From: Ktedonobacteria bacterium brp13
GTDB taxonomy: Bacteria > Chloroflexota > Ktedonobacteria > Ktedonobacterales > Ktedonobacteraceae
NCBI GenBank assembly: GCA_015099395.1
Contig: AP024096.1
Location: 2,914,001-2,978,000, forward strand
DNA: 64,000 nt
Direction: 5' to 3'
Shown here in pieces: positions 17,461-26,842 of the stretch (positions within the stretch are counted from its first letter, which is position 1; the number at the start of each line of letters is the position of its first letter). The position numbers and the translations under genes are program-made. The notes below the pieces were generated by a model that was given only the letters and a program-made list of their open reading frames with translations, did not search any database and was not told the origin of the DNA.

Positions 17461-18858
17461 TTAGACACGATAGCGATTGCGTACCAGGAAGAAGAATTGT
17501 AGCAAGCCTAATGCGACGAACAGAGCAAACATAACGAAGGCATCGGTTGCTCCAGCATTCTGCGCGACACTTGGAACGTTCGGGACCGTCTCGAAGTTTG
17601 TCCCTGCAAAGTAGGGCATCGAGAAGAGCGCGAAGGCCGCCAGGTACACACAGAGACAGGTGCCAGCCAGCAGCGTCATACCCAGACAACCCAGCTTATT
17701 CTCACCGATGATAGCGAACTCGCGGCGTGAGGAGAGCGACCAGATAGTGCCGACGACCAGCACAGCAGCGGACACCAGCAAAGCCGTTGTAATATCGGTC
17801 ACAGCGGTATGCATGACGAAGACGGAGAGCGCAATGATTCCCATCAACACGATACTGCTAACGATGATCGTATTACGGTGGTTCTTCCAGATAACAACTG
17901 CGAGTAGAGAAACACCGAAGAAGGCGCTGGAGAACAGCGTATCAACGATATAGCCAGCATCCTGAGTAAAAGAGCAGGATGCGGGGATCGCCGTACGACG
18001 AGTGCAGGCCGTCAAGAAATCACCCAGGCCGATGAAGCTCCACGGATGAATGAGCGCCAGCAGCGGATACGCGACCAACCAGAGTAGAATAAAGACGGCA
18101 CCGATCTGCGCCAATCCTATCGTACCAACCAGGTAGAGTCCCGACATTACACGTTTGCGCACCGGGCGCATGAGGTAGTGGAGACGCAGTGCCAACGCGC
18201 CAAAGCCCGTGAAGACTGCGATACCAATTACCACATCTTGCATCAAGGCGTTCCCGATCCCGTAGTTGTAGATGTACAGGAAAACTGCCAGCAGGCCAGC
18301 CGAAATGAATAGCATGGTCCGGACAGCAGTGGTCGCACCCAGATCACGACGATCAGGGTTGCTTTGCTCACGTAGCGCCAGCACACTATAGAAGATAGCC
18401 GCCACACCAACAAACAGAATGATCAGTCCAATACCTACTATATCAATATTATCCGGCTGGAACCAGAGGAAGTTTCCTCCCAGCAACGGAAGGATACTCG
18501 TCTTTACAGTAGGAAAGTAATGATACCCGATCGCAGGAGCCACAGTAGCAATTACCAGGCCCACTACGCTTAAAACAACGCCCGCGCCAGTAATCGTCAG
18601 CGGTGGCACGACCGGTTTAGGATCAAAAAGTAGAGCAATAATCGTAATTACCGCGAAACCAGCCAGACAGGTCAACCCAAAAGCGAGCGTACCCTGCTCA
18701 AAACTGGTCAGCGTAGACGATGTCATCGTGTTGTATACATAACTGGGCACCTGGCCAACCAGGATCGCGGCTAAAAAGAAATAGCCGCACGCGAAAATAA
18801 TCGCCCTGGCCCACGATATACTCTCAGGCGCTTCGCGTCGTTGTGATACATGTTGCAT
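17461..18858 (-). CDS. 12-helix membrane protein of cytochrome operon
   Basis: A 465-residue protein with twelve predicted hydrophobic helices and no soluble domain. It is the last gene of a run on the minus strand with cytochrome b6, Rieske and cupredoxin genes. I recognise no family; it lacks the PEWY quinol-site motif of cytochrome b subunit IV. A periplasmic-looking loop holds paired Cys (TACTRRTAIPASCSF). By position it may be a membrane partner of the quinol-oxidising complex. The start at 18858 follows AAAGGG; a TTG three codons earlier is too close to that site. Confidence 0.7.
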   Translation of the reverse strand: MQHVSQRREAPESISWARAIIFACGYFFLAAILVGQVPSYVYNTMTSSTLTSFEQGTLAFGLTCLAGFAVITIIALLFDPKPVVPPLTITGAGVVLSVVGLVIATVAPAIGYHYFPTVKTSILPLLGGNFLWFQPDNIDIVGIGLIILFVGVAAIFYSVLALREQSNPDRRDLGATTAVRTMLFISAGLLAVFLYIYNYGIGNALMQDVVIGIAVFTGFGALALRLHYLMRPVRKRVMSGLYLVGTIGLAQIGAVFILLWLVAYPLLALIHPWSFIGLGDFLTACTRRTAIPASCSFTQDAGYIVDTLFSSAFFGVSLLAVVIWKNHRNTIIVSSIVLMGIIALSVFVMHTAVTDITTALLVSAAVLVVGTIWSLSSRREFAIIGENKLGCLGMTLLAGTCLCVYLAAFALFSMPYFAGTNFETVPNVPSVAQNAGATDAFVMFALFVALGLLQFFFLVRNRYRV

Positions 18859-18883
18859 GAAATGCAATCCCTTTCAACATGCT

Positions 18884-19876
18884 TTACCTGGTAATCACCA
18901 GTTGCGCCAACATATCAGGATGGATCGTACAAAAGTAATCCACTGCATGAGTAGTTGGATTGACGTTGTACGCAGCATCAGTAACGGTCCAGGTATACGA
19001 TTGACCTGTCTGCAATAGACCAGACGGTTTGCCCGCACCTGAATTGATCAGCGTCGTATCTGTGCTTGCCAGCGGGCTCGACAAATTCGTCCCCTGGATA
19101 GCATTCACAGTATGCGCGAGAGTTGCTTTATTGACCCAGGTAATCTTCGTGCCAACCTTCACTGTGATGTTGGGCAACGAAAAACAACCGGTCTGACTGG
19201 CACAGGTAACACCGTTCTGACCAGGACCAACGATATCAATCTCAATCGCATTCTTACTCGTCATATCCTTGGGCACGCCAAACTGTCCGTTCTTACCCAG
19301 CGAAACTGCGGCTGCGTACTGCGTCGCATAGTTCGCTTGCAGGTAGGCAGGGAGTTGCGTCAGACCATTGGGATCGTTAGAGCTGGCACGTAGAAACGTC
19401 ATCAGATAATCAACATCATTGCTCAGGAGCGCGCCACCATAGGTATCACGCCTCGGCACCGATGTCAAGCTCGCTGGCTGTACAGTAGCCTTAGGATTAT
19501 AAGAGCCCGAGTCGATGATGCGCTGAAGATCGTTATCACTGAGCGAACCCAGATAAGTAAACGTGTAGCCATTGTAGGTCGGATTCTGGACCTTGTCATT
19601 GACAATGGCATAGCAACTATCAGTACAATACTGCGCATAGGTCTGCATACCACGCTGGATTGCAGTCGCCTTTTGAGCAGCGGTCGCATTGACCTGATTA
19701 TTCCCCTCCATGATCCATAACACTGGGATCATGGCTGCGACGACGGCTAACATAATAAGTGCGCCATAGCCTGTCTTCTCGACTGCATTCGAGCGGGAAT
19801 AGAATATGAACAGCAAGCCAGCGACGACTATCAACAGGATGACGACACCCACCGCTCCTTGTCCAAGATTCACCAT
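18884..19876 (-). CDS. Membrane-anchored degenerate cytochrome c-cupredoxin fusion
   Basis: A 330-residue protein with two N-terminal helices (VVILLIVVAGLLFIFY, ALIMLAVVAAMIPVLW), a cytochrome c-like domain and a C-terminal plastocyanin-like domain. The cupredoxin copper ligands are visible: His in LAHTVNA and Cys, His, Met in YFCTIHPDM. The cytochrome-like part has YAQYCTDSCYA where CxxCH is expected: Tyr replaces the heme-ligating His (TAT instead of CAT). The domain context otherwise fits, including a later SNDVDYLMTFLR helix. It probably carries electrons from the b6/Rieske proteins; heme attachment is uncertain. AAAAGGG precedes the ATG at 19876. Confidence 0.8.
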   Translation of the reverse strand: MVNLGQGAVGVVILLIVVAGLLFIFYSRSNAVEKTGYGALIMLAVVAAMIPVLWIMEGNNQVNATAAQKATAIQRGMQTYAQYCTDSCYAIVNDKVQNPTYNGYTFTYLGSLSDNDLQRIIDSGSYNPKATVQPASLTSVPRRDTYGGALLSNDVDYLMTFLRASSNDPNGLTQLPAYLQANYATQYAAAVSLGKNGQFGVPKDMTSKNAIEIDIVGPGQNGVTCASQTGCFSLPNITVKVGTKITWVNKATLAHTVNAIQGTNLSSPLASTDTTLINSGAGKPSGLLQTGQSYTWTVTDAAYNVNPTTHAVDYFCTIHPDMLAQLVITR

Positions 19877-19893
19877 AACACACACCCTTTTAG

Positions 19894-19922
19894 ATACGAT
19901 GATACGATGATACGATATGATA
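19894..19922 (+). repeat. GATACGAT microsatellite
   Basis: A short tandem repeat of GATACGAT-type units lies directly upstream of the cupredoxin fusion gene, about 20-45 bases from its start. Confidence 0.6.
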
Positions 19923-20081
19923 TGTACCCTGTCGACTCACCGTGGTCGATAGAGCCTCCAGGTGTTCTCTTGACACCTTACATACATGATTTTTCGTGCC
20001 AGGGACGGCCCACCAGGCGTTCTGTGATTGTGATACCCCATGACCGTCCCTTTCTTGTTGTAACTATGCTCGCCAGGCGAA

Positions 20082-20768
20082 CTATGCGGAACACGCGATC
20101 GTCGGAACACTGATGAGACGCGTCGTTGGATCAGGGTGAGCGACCTTATTATTGATCGTCCCTGTATCAACCGTTACGTTGCCATCAGCGACAGAGAATG
20201 CGAAACGATCCAGACTACGTGGAGCCGGACCATCCAGGAACTCGCCATCAACGTTATAGTGCGAACCATGGCATGGACACTTAAAACTTGCACAGTTGTC
20301 ACGGAACGGAACGGTACAGCCCAGATGCACACACTTCTGATACAGTGCAACCCAGTACGAACCATCCTTGTCCTTCACAATATTCTCTTCACTCAACTGA
20401 GCCGCCAGATCCGCACCGGTCAGTTTAAACTGCGTACTGGCATCCATATGAATGACGTAGGTACGCGCAGTCGGACGGTGGAAGACCCCTTGCTGCTCCA
20501 ACATAAAGGTTGCAGGCGTCGCCGCTTTAAAGTCAGTCGTTTTGCCAACAACAATCTTGCCACCAAAACCGGACGAAACACTCGGATACAAGTAGAAAAG
20601 CGCACCACTAACAGACGCAGCCGCCGAGACACCAAAGACCGCAAGCATCGATCTACGCAGAAAACTACGACGTGAGAGACGCTGCCTGGCAATCTCAGCG
20701 GCTTCGGCACCGCCTCCGTGCAACACCTCATACTGTTGCGGTGAAATGTTTGGTGTATCACTATCCAT
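20082..20768 (-). CDS. petC: Rieske iron-sulfur protein
   Basis: A 228-residue Rieske subunit of a cytochrome bc/b6f-type complex that passes electrons from quinol to a c-type or copper carrier. The 2Fe-2S ligands are in CVHLGC and CPCHGSHY. A twin-arginine-like segment (LSRRSFLRRS) precedes one helix (MLAVFGVSAAASVSGALFYL), so it is exported folded and stays anchored. The start at 20768 follows AGGGCAGG; an in-frame extension of 35 codons upstream is unlikely. It follows the cytochrome b6 gene and precedes the cupredoxin fusion. Confidence 0.92.
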   Translation of the reverse strand: MDSDTPNISPQQYEVLHGGGAEAAEIARQRLSRRSFLRRSMLAVFGVSAAASVSGALFYLYPSVSSGFGGKIVVGKTTDFKAATPATFMLEQQGVFHRPTARTYVIHMDASTQFKLTGADLAAQLSEENIVKDKDGSYWVALYQKCVHLGCTVPFRDNCASFKCPCHGSHYNVDGEFLDGPAPRSLDRFAFSVADGNVTVDTGTINNKVAHPDPTTRLISVPTIACSA

Positions 20769-20901
20769 AATCAAACCTGCCCTCTCTGCGATAGATCGAG
20801 ACACCCTCGTTTTGAAACCATCAGAATCGGCGCACCACCGCGCCTGAACTCGCTCCTCTGAAAGGCATGACATTCCATTTTTTTCATTCCCATCAGCATC
20901 A

Positions 20902-21711
20902 CTAACGGGTTGAACTGGTCAGAGAACGCTGCTCACCAGACTGTGCTTCTAACTCACGGCGCGAAGGAGGAGGAGGACCAGCCTCACCACCATCTTTACG
21001 AATACGCCAGAAATGGACCGCCATCAGGATTGCCGCAGCCAGCGGTAATAATATGACGTGGCCCACATAGAAACGGACCAAGGTGGCCTGGCTTACAGCT
21101 CCTCCTGCGACCAGCACTTTGTAGACAGAGTTACCCAGCAGAGGAGTATACGGGGCAAGGTTGGTACCTACGGTAATAGCCCAGATCGCGATCTGGTCCC
21201 ATGGCAACAGATACCCGGTAAAACTCAAGAAAAGCGTGACAAAGAACAGGAGCACACCAACCACCCAGTTGAACTCCCGCGGTGGCTTGTACGCGCCATG
21301 GTAAAAGACACGAATCATGTGCAGGGTTACAGAGACCACCATTAAGTGAGCCGCCCAACGATGCATATTACGCACCAGATGACCAAACGAATCAGCCGTA
21401 CTCAGCTGGTTAATGTTCTGGTACGCCTGGTTGGTATCAGGCACATAGTAGAACATCAGAAACACACCGGTAATGGTCAGCAGCAAAAAGAGAAAGAATG
21501 AGATGCCGCCCAGACACCAGGTGTATGTAGTCTTCATAGCCTTACGGCTCACCTTGACGGGGTGCAGATGCAGAAATACGTTCCCCATCATCACCAACGA
21601 TTGGTTCAGGGGAGTGTCCGGGTAGCCATGGCGGAAAATAGAACGCCATACCTGGCTCTCGGTTAGCTTCTGCGTTGCCACATCAAGCAAGCTTTTATTA
21701 TTAGCGCTCAC
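20902..21711 (-). CDS. petB: Cytochrome b6 (N-terminal cytochrome b)
   Basis: A 269-residue diheme cytochrome b of the b6 type with four helices. Heme His pairs lie in MHRWAAHLMV / VTLHMIRVFYH and FYVGHVILLP / MAVHFWRIRKDGG. The GTG start has GGAGG four bases upstream. It is the first gene of the operon. No subunit IV gene (the second half of cytochrome b, with PEWY) follows; the next genes are Rieske, cupredoxin fusion and the 12-helix protein. The Pro-rich C-terminus (GPPPPSRRELEAQ) is cytoplasmic. Confidence 0.93.
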   Translation of the reverse strand: MSANNKSLLDVATQKLTESQVWRSIFRHGYPDTPLNQSLVMMGNVFLHLHPVKVSRKAMKTTYTWCLGGISFFLFLLLTITGVFLMFYYVPDTNQAYQNINQLSTADSFGHLVRNMHRWAAHLMVVSVTLHMIRVFYHGAYKPPREFNWVVGVLLFFVTLFLSFTGYLLPWDQIAIWAITVGTNLAPYTPLLGNSVYKVLVAGGAVSQATLVRFYVGHVILLPLAAAILMAVHFWRIRKDGGEAGPPPPSRRELEAQSGEQRSLTSSTR

Positions 21712-22237
21712 TGTGCCTCCTCAAAAGGATCAGCCCGAAAATACAGGCTATACTCGATCAGAATAGAAAGATACCATCGCAAAAGTTCTTCTTTTAAAAT
21801 GTGACACCGACTTATAGTACTTGCTTCTTCCATAGCGGCGATCTCGTACATTGAATCACCAATAATGGTGACAATTCCACAAACTGATCTGTTTCTTAGC
21901 AATTCAGCATATGGAAGAAATTGGACTTGAGTTTAGAATTTAGAACTTTTGCCCTCTGTACAATAGATTATAATGGATTGTCTCGAGTAAGTGGAAGAGT
22001 ACCAGATTGTAGTACCAATCAGCTCGTAACGCCCATTAGACATTTAAACCTAAGATACCCCGACGTTCATGAGCGGACATCAGGTACTTACCTGATTTTT
22101 CTGTAGTATCTACCTGATATCGGTAACACAAGTAGGCCAGAAGCCACGTTTGACGTCTCAGGCAATAACCGATACAATTACCGAAGTACATCATGAAAAA
22201 GCACGTGTTTGTCATGTGTTTGTAAAGAGGGTGGGCG
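21712..22237. other. Divergent intergenic region, cytochrome operon and histidine kinase
   Basis: About 525 AT-rich bases with promoters expected on both sides. A small palindrome TCAGGT-ACTT-ACCTGA is at 22080-22095, and a related CTACCTGAT lies about 25 bases further. No gene is seen. Confidence 0.5.
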
Positions 22238-23347
22238 ATGACCAAGGCAATTATTGACGATACAACCAATCCAAAGAAACACCCGGGACGATGGCGCTTC
22301 TTCCGTGCACTCAACAATATATCCCTCTTCTATCGTGTATTGATTGCGAATAGTGCTATCATCTTTATCGGGGCCACGGGGGGAACGTACCTTGCAACAC
22401 GACTAGGAACGCTCTCCTATACACCGCTCGTTATCTTTGTGACGGTCGGCTGGCTGGTCAGTGTGGTGCTTAACTTTGTGCTGCTACAATACGCGTTCCG
22501 CCCAATGCTGAAGCTGGGTCGCGTCATGGATCGCGTACAGGCAGGTGAGCGCTCCCTGAGAGCTCCTCAGACCGGTATGGATCCACAGGCAGACCAACTG
22601 GCACGTACCTTCAATATGATGCTGGAGGCGATCGATGAGGCCAATCGACAGCGCGCAGCTCAGATCATTAATGCGCAGGAAGAAGAGCGGAAACGCGTAG
22701 CACGGGAATTGCACGATGAAACCTCTCAGGTTCTGACGTCGCTCCTCATTAGCCTGGCTGTCCTGGAGGAGTCTGTCCCCTCACAGGAGGCCAAGGAACG
22801 CATAGCAGAGACCAGGCAGCTCGCACATCTCACGCTACGAGCGATCAGGAGCCTGAGCATCGATCTACGACCAAGCGCTCTCGACGATCTGGGTCTGCTC
22901 CCGGCACTGCGCTGGTATATTAAAGAGTACCAGCAGAAGTTCGCTATTACGGTTAATTATCAGGCAATAGGCATCAAAGATCGTCTATCATCTGAGATGG
23001 AGACCGTACTGTATCGCATCGTACAGGAAGCGCTGACGAATGTGGCTCGCCACTCAAAAGCGCACACAGTAAACGTTACTATAAAAGAAGAGAATAACGC
23101 AATTAATGTCACCATCGAAGATGACGGACGCGGCTTCGATGTCGAGCATCTACTCAACAAAAAACCAGGTATGGGTCAGGAGCGAGGTTGGGGATTGGTC
23201 GGAATGTTTGAACGAGCACAACTACTCGATGGCACATTAGAGATCGATTCCGCACCGGATAAGGGCACGACTATTCATGCTCACATCCCCATTCGTTCCG
23301 TAATCGCTACCCCAAGTACTTCTTCCGCTACGTCAATTACTGAGTAG
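22238..23347 (+). CDS. NarL-type sensor histidine kinase
   Basis: A 369-residue membrane kinase. Two helices (VLIANSAIIFIGATGGTYLA and a second at about 65-88) leave only a very short external loop, so it probably senses from the membrane or cytoplasm. Then come a HAMP segment, a HisKA_3 box with the phospho-His in RVARELHDETSQ, and an ATPase domain with N in EALTNVARHSKAH and G boxes DDGRGFD and GWGLVGM. It pairs with the response regulator 135 bases downstream. Proximity to the cytochrome operon suggests redox control; that is inference. Confidence 0.9.
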   Translation: MTKAIIDDTTNPKKHPGRWRFFRALNNISLFYRVLIANSAIIFIGATGGTYLATRLGTLSYTPLVIFVTVGWLVSVVLNFVLLQYAFRPMLKLGRVMDRVQAGERSLRAPQTGMDPQADQLARTFNMMLEAIDEANRQRAAQIINAQEEERKRVARELHDETSQVLTSLLISLAVLEESVPSQEAKERIAETRQLAHLTLRAIRSLSIDLRPSALDDLGLLPALRWYIKEYQQKFAITVNYQAIGIKDRLSSEMETVLYRIVQEALTNVARHSKAHTVNVTIKEENNAINVTIEDDGRGFDVEHLLNKKPGMGQERGWGLVGMFERAQLLDGTLEIDSAPDKGTTIHAHIPIRSVIATPSTSSATSITE

Positions 23348-23373
23348 ATAGCATACACAGAGTAACATCTTAT

Positions 23374-23428
23374 TCCGAAAACCAACGCGACTGGCGTCGC
23401 TAGTGCTACGCACACGCAAGTTTTCGGA
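23374..23428. repeat. Short dyad element, copy 1 (TCCGAAAAC ends)
   Basis: A 55-bp unit with 9-bp inverted ends TCCGAAAAC / GTTTTCGGA around CAACGCGACTGGCGTCGCTAG. It is nearly identical to 33586-33644. It lies between the kinase and regulator genes. Confidence 0.75.
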
Positions 23429-23482
23429 TACGTAGTAACCAGAGAGTTGCTCACAGCTCGCGAGATAGGATACACGAAAAGT

Positions 23483-24133
23483 ATGAAAATACGCATATTG
23501 TTAGCCGACGACCACGCAATCCTGCGCGCAGGATTGCGACTGATGCTGAATGCTCAATCTGATATGGAGGTCATCGGCGAGGCACAAGATGGTCGCCAGG
23601 CGCTACAAGAGGTCCAGCGGCTCCAGCCCGATGTCGTACTGATGGATATTACAATGCCTGATCTGAATGGTATTGAAGCGACCAAGCAGATCAAACGCAT
23701 ACAGCCCGATGTCAAAATCCTGGTGCTGACCATGCACGAGCACGATGAATATGTCTTCCAGGCTCTGCGTGCCGGTGCGTCCGGCTATATGCTGAAAGAG
23801 GCTTTGGACACCGAACTGATCACGGCCATCCACGTTATCAAGAGCGGTCAGTTCTACCTCTCCCCGACCGCCCAGTCTGTCGTCGTCGGTGATTATTTGC
23901 AACGCGTCCACACCGGAGAAGAACGCGATAGCTATAGCAGCCTGACCGAACGTGAGCGCGAGATCTTGAAACTGGTCGCCGAAGGCCATACCAATAATCA
24001 GATCGCCGAACTCCTGGTCATTAGCCCAAAGACAGTCGACACCCATCGCACACATATCATGGACAAGCTCAACCTGCATAGCCGTGCGGAACTGGTCAAA
24101 TACGCTATGCGCCGTGGTCTGCTAGAAGATTAA
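23483..24133 (+). CDS. NarL/FixJ-family response regulator
   Basis: A 216-residue regulator. The receiver domain has acidic residues in LLADDHAIL, the phospho-Asp in VVLMDITMPDLNG and Lys in GYMLKEA; the C-terminal LuxR-type HTH reads LTEREREILKLVAEG and ISPKTVDTHRTHIMDKL. It is the partner of the kinase just upstream. MKIRILLADD is the natural start; a TTG 12 codons earlier is unlikely. The ribosome site is weak (GGA 13 bases away). Confidence 0.92.
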   Translation: MKIRILLADDHAILRAGLRLMLNAQSDMEVIGEAQDGRQALQEVQRLQPDVVLMDITMPDLNGIEATKQIKRIQPDVKILVLTMHEHDEYVFQALRAGASGYMLKEALDTELITAIHVIKSGQFYLSPTAQSVVVGDYLQRVHTGEERDSYSSLTEREREILKLVAEGHTNNQIAELLVISPKTVDTHRTHIMDKLNLHSRAELVKYAMRRGLLED

Positions 24134-24185
24134 GTCTATATCTGTAGAAAGCGAGAGGGGAAAGGGAGAGAGAGAGGGAGAGAGA

Positions 24186-24221
24186 AGACGTGCAAAAGAA
24201 GATGGCTCTCCCCGCACGTCT
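24186..24221 (+). terminator. Stem-loop after response regulator
   Basis: AGACGTGC and GCACGTCT form an 8-bp stem with a 20-base loop, about 50 bases downstream of the response regulator stop, after a purine-rich run. Confidence 0.4.
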
Positions 24222-24310
24222 GCTGGCTAGAAAATAAAGATCGCCCCTGTGCATCGCCGCCTTGCATACGTAGCAATTGACCATGTAGCTGTATCAGGGA
24301 CGAGATCAAG

Positions 24311-24658
24311 CTACCCTTCGTCAGCACCAAAATCAAGGGCCGCCTCATTGCTCTCTTCCGCAAAGAATTCATCACTATAAAAGCCGACATCTTTCCCGAC
24401 GTAGACACTGACCAAAAAGTCATCACGTGGCATGTCAGCGGAGAGCACAAGATCTTCGTCAATCTGCTCGATCAATTTCGTCAGATCGGCCTCCTCCAAC
24501 TCACGTTCAAGGATCAGCGTACCATGAACCGCCGTCGTCGTGAAGTGGATATCGACGGTTCCCAGCCGATTGTTACTTTGCAGGTTGTTCCCCTGCATAA
24601 TATAATAGCCCTCCGAATAGGGTGTACGAAAATGACGCTCAAAATGGATATCTTCCAT
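24311..24658 (-). CDS. Acidic hypothetical protein
   Basis: A 115-residue soluble acidic protein that I do not recognise. It has a basic/aromatic start (MEDIHFERHFRTPYSEGYY), a central VDIHFTTTAVHGTLILERELEE segment of beta-alpha character (shown in parts) and an acidic C-terminus (DEFFAEESNEAALDFGADEG). AAGGA lies five bases before the ATG, and codon use looks like the neighbours, so it is probably real. It stands alone between two divergent gene groups. Confidence 0.65.
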   Translation of the reverse strand: MEDIHFERHFRTPYSEGYYIMQGNNLQSNNRLGTVDIHFTTTAVHGTLILERELEEADLTKLIEQIDEDLVLSADMPRDDFLVSVYVGKDVGFYSDEFFAEESNEAALDFGADEG

Positions 24659-24859
24659 AATTTTCCTTCTGCTTTCCTACGCGGTAGTCTCATGCAGCAC
24701 CTACAGGCTCCCAGCTAAGCATAGCCCAGCAACCCCAGTAGTCTGCCCCCCAGAACCACCGCGCACTCCTTTCTCAAGTTATCTGGCGTATTACAACAGG
24801 ATTACCTACTCTTTACTATACACGTTCGGTGGTATTTCTGTATACACAAAAGTAGCTGC

Positions 24860-24891
24860 AAAAAAAAAGTGGGAGAGCATGACGCTCTCCC
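24860..24891 (-). terminator. Intrinsic terminator of zinc-ribbon gene
   Basis: On the minus strand GGGAGAGC-GTCAT-GCTCTCCC is followed by AC and nine T. It lies 33 bases after the stop codon of the zinc-ribbon gene. Confidence 0.9.
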
Positions 24892-24923
24892 AACTCGTTG
24901 CGGCGACTCTGGATGGTATTATG

Positions 24924-26570
24924 TTACTGGAACGCGAGGCTACTGCGCATATGTGCGAAGACCACACGCTCAACATCAGCAAACGTTGATTGAGGAGCCA
25001 TCATGGTCAATGTATACAGGTGTCCATTATGCACGGTATTGTAGATGGTCCCGGTATAGCTAGCACCCTGAAGTTGGAGGCCCCCCTGAATCTGGAACCA
25101 GGTACTATTCCCAAAGGCCACTGATGCTCCGACCTTCGGACTCGACATGCCAAGCTGTTTCGCCTCCTGGTTCAATGTGCCAGTCAGGTCGCTCGTAGCA
25201 GGGGCAGCGGCCTGTGTGAGAAGCACCTGATCGGTTTTGCTACTATCACTCAACGTCCAGGTAGCGCCAGAGGTACTCGCCAGCCAGCCAGTCGGATATT
25301 GCAGTGTGACGCCCAATGTACTATTCGTCGCCGTCTGTAGCGGCTGCGTCTCCGGTGGAACATTAAAAGGTTTCGCCGTAAGGATCCAGGATCCGATGGC
25401 AATTGCAGCAACCACAATAATCGCCAGGACAGCGATAAGTATCGTCCGTTTACTACTCCCAACCGGCATTGAGCGCATAGCAGGCTGCACAGGCCTCACA
25501 GGAGCAGCCGGAGGCTGTACCGCTGAAGTTCCTTGCGCAAAAGACTGTCCTGGTGCGGCAGACTGGAAATAGGGCTGCGACGATGGTCCCTGCGCTACTG
25601 GTGGCACCGGCGCTGGTGCTACTCGCGGTGGTGGTGACGCAGCAGCCGCTGGGAAGGGACGTGAAACTATAGTTGGATCGCTAAAAGCCTGTGGAACTGC
25701 CGCAGGTGCAACGGGTGGCCGGAAGTGCGCTGGCGGCTCTGGCTGCTTCGCCCTATCCGGCTGCCCGGCGAGAGAGTTTCCACGCACAATATCGATATCA
25801 GCGGCCTTTTGATCACGATGCTCTACCTTTAAAGCTGAGGTTGGCAGATCCTCAATAGCAGCATCCTTGTTCTGAACCGGTGCAGCCTGGTCTACCTTCC
25901 AGGTAGAGGTTGGCAGATCCTCAATAGGAGTATCCTTCGACGTGTCCTTCTGCTCAGGCTGCGTAGCTGGCTCGTTCTTCCAGGCAACGGTAGGAACATC
26001 ATCGACAACCGGGCGCGGAGTGTCCGGTAGTACAGGAAAAGAAGACCGGGCCGCATTCTGCTGAGGCTGCTCTTCAGCCACAACGTGCGTCAACGGTCCA
26101 GGCCAGTTTACTGCAGCGGCATCTTGCGCGGGCTGCGCTGGAGACGAGCCCGCGCCATCACGAACATCCTCAGCACTCGAACCTTCACTCCAGGGACTGT
26201 TATCGCGTGCTACATTATACTTACGCATACGAGGACGCTGACCCGCGACGGGACGTGGCGTACTCGGCATATCAGGGAAACCAGGATTACTTGGACTGCT
26301 CGGAGTCCCCGCTGAACTCGGTCTCTGATCCTCTAAACCAAACCAGGGCGTCGCATTAGCATCTTGCGAGCGCGCAACTTGGGTAGGACGCACAGGTGGT
26401 TGGGATGATTGTGATACAGGAGTGGCTGGCGGGTTGCCACCGGGTGCCGGAGGAGCGGCTGGCTGAGATTGGGCCTGTGGCTGGGGAGAATTATATGTCC
26501 CACAATAACTACAAAATCGCGCGTCCTCTCGCGGTAGTTCATGACCACAATTTGAACAACGTATCGCCAC
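24924..26570 (-). CDS. Zinc-ribbon, Pro-rich, single-helix protein
   Basis: A 548-residue protein. The N-terminus is a zinc ribbon (CSNCGHELPREDARFCSYCG). A long Pro/Gln/Ala-rich disordered linker holds repeated IEDLPTS-KV and DTPRPV segments. One membrane helix follows at about 376-396 (ILIAVLAIIVVAAIAIGSWI), and a C-terminal extracytoplasmic domain of about 150 residues resembles PsbP/Mog1-like folds (LGVTLQYPTGW). The start is GTG at 26570 with AGGAG upstream. Cytoplasmic zinc ribbon plus external domain suggests a signalling or scaffold role, but that is a guess. A similar architecture is encoded at 42401-43522. Confidence 0.75.
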   Translation of the reverse strand: MAIRCSNCGHELPREDARFCSYCGTYNSPQPQAQSQPAAPPAPGGNPPATPVSQSSQPPVRPTQVARSQDANATPWFGLEDQRPSSAGTPSSPSNPGFPDMPSTPRPVAGQRPRMRKYNVARDNSPWSEGSSAEDVRDGAGSSPAQPAQDAAAVNWPGPLTHVVAEEQPQQNAARSSFPVLPDTPRPVVDDVPTVAWKNEPATQPEQKDTSKDTPIEDLPTSTWKVDQAAPVQNKDAAIEDLPTSALKVEHRDQKAADIDIVRGNSLAGQPDRAKQPEPPAHFRPPVAPAAVPQAFSDPTIVSRPFPAAAASPPPRVAPAPVPPVAQGPSSQPYFQSAAPGQSFAQGTSAVQPPAAPVRPVQPAMRSMPVGSSKRTILIAVLAIIVVAAIAIGSWILTAKPFNVPPETQPLQTATNSTLGVTLQYPTGWLASTSGATWTLSDSSKTDQVLLTQAAAPATSDLTGTLNQEAKQLGMSSPKVGASVAFGNSTWFQIQGGLQLQGASYTGTIYNTVHNGHLYTLTMMAPQSTFADVERVVFAHMRSSLAFQ

Positions 26571-26716
26571 GGAGCATCTCCTAACATCTAGCTCTTTACG
26601 CACCTTACGGTAGCCGAAAAGCAGCAAACAGTCAAGTAGAAAGGCCACACATAGCACATAAATACAATAGACAGCACATATAAAGGAAAAATAGCAGGAA
26701 AAAGATGGTAATACCC

Positions 26717-26823
26717 TTGTCCCCCTCTTTGAGGGGGACGAGTATTAGCAGTATTACCTAATTTTTCGAGCTTTTACCGTTTTTCTTTGCCCCATTGCAC
26801 CGGCGAATGCGGCTCTACCTCAA
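26717..26823 (+). repeat. Collapsed palindromic element plus GGTAGAGCC end
   Basis: GTCCCCCTCTTTGAGGGGGAC at 26718-26738 is a single collapsed hairpin. It is followed by the ATTAGCAGTATTACCTAATT tract and the end motif (inverse of GGTAGAGCC) seen at 33986-34009. It is a deletion derivative of the larger element. Confidence 0.65.
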
Positions 26824-26842
26824 CACTACCTGGTGAAATTTT

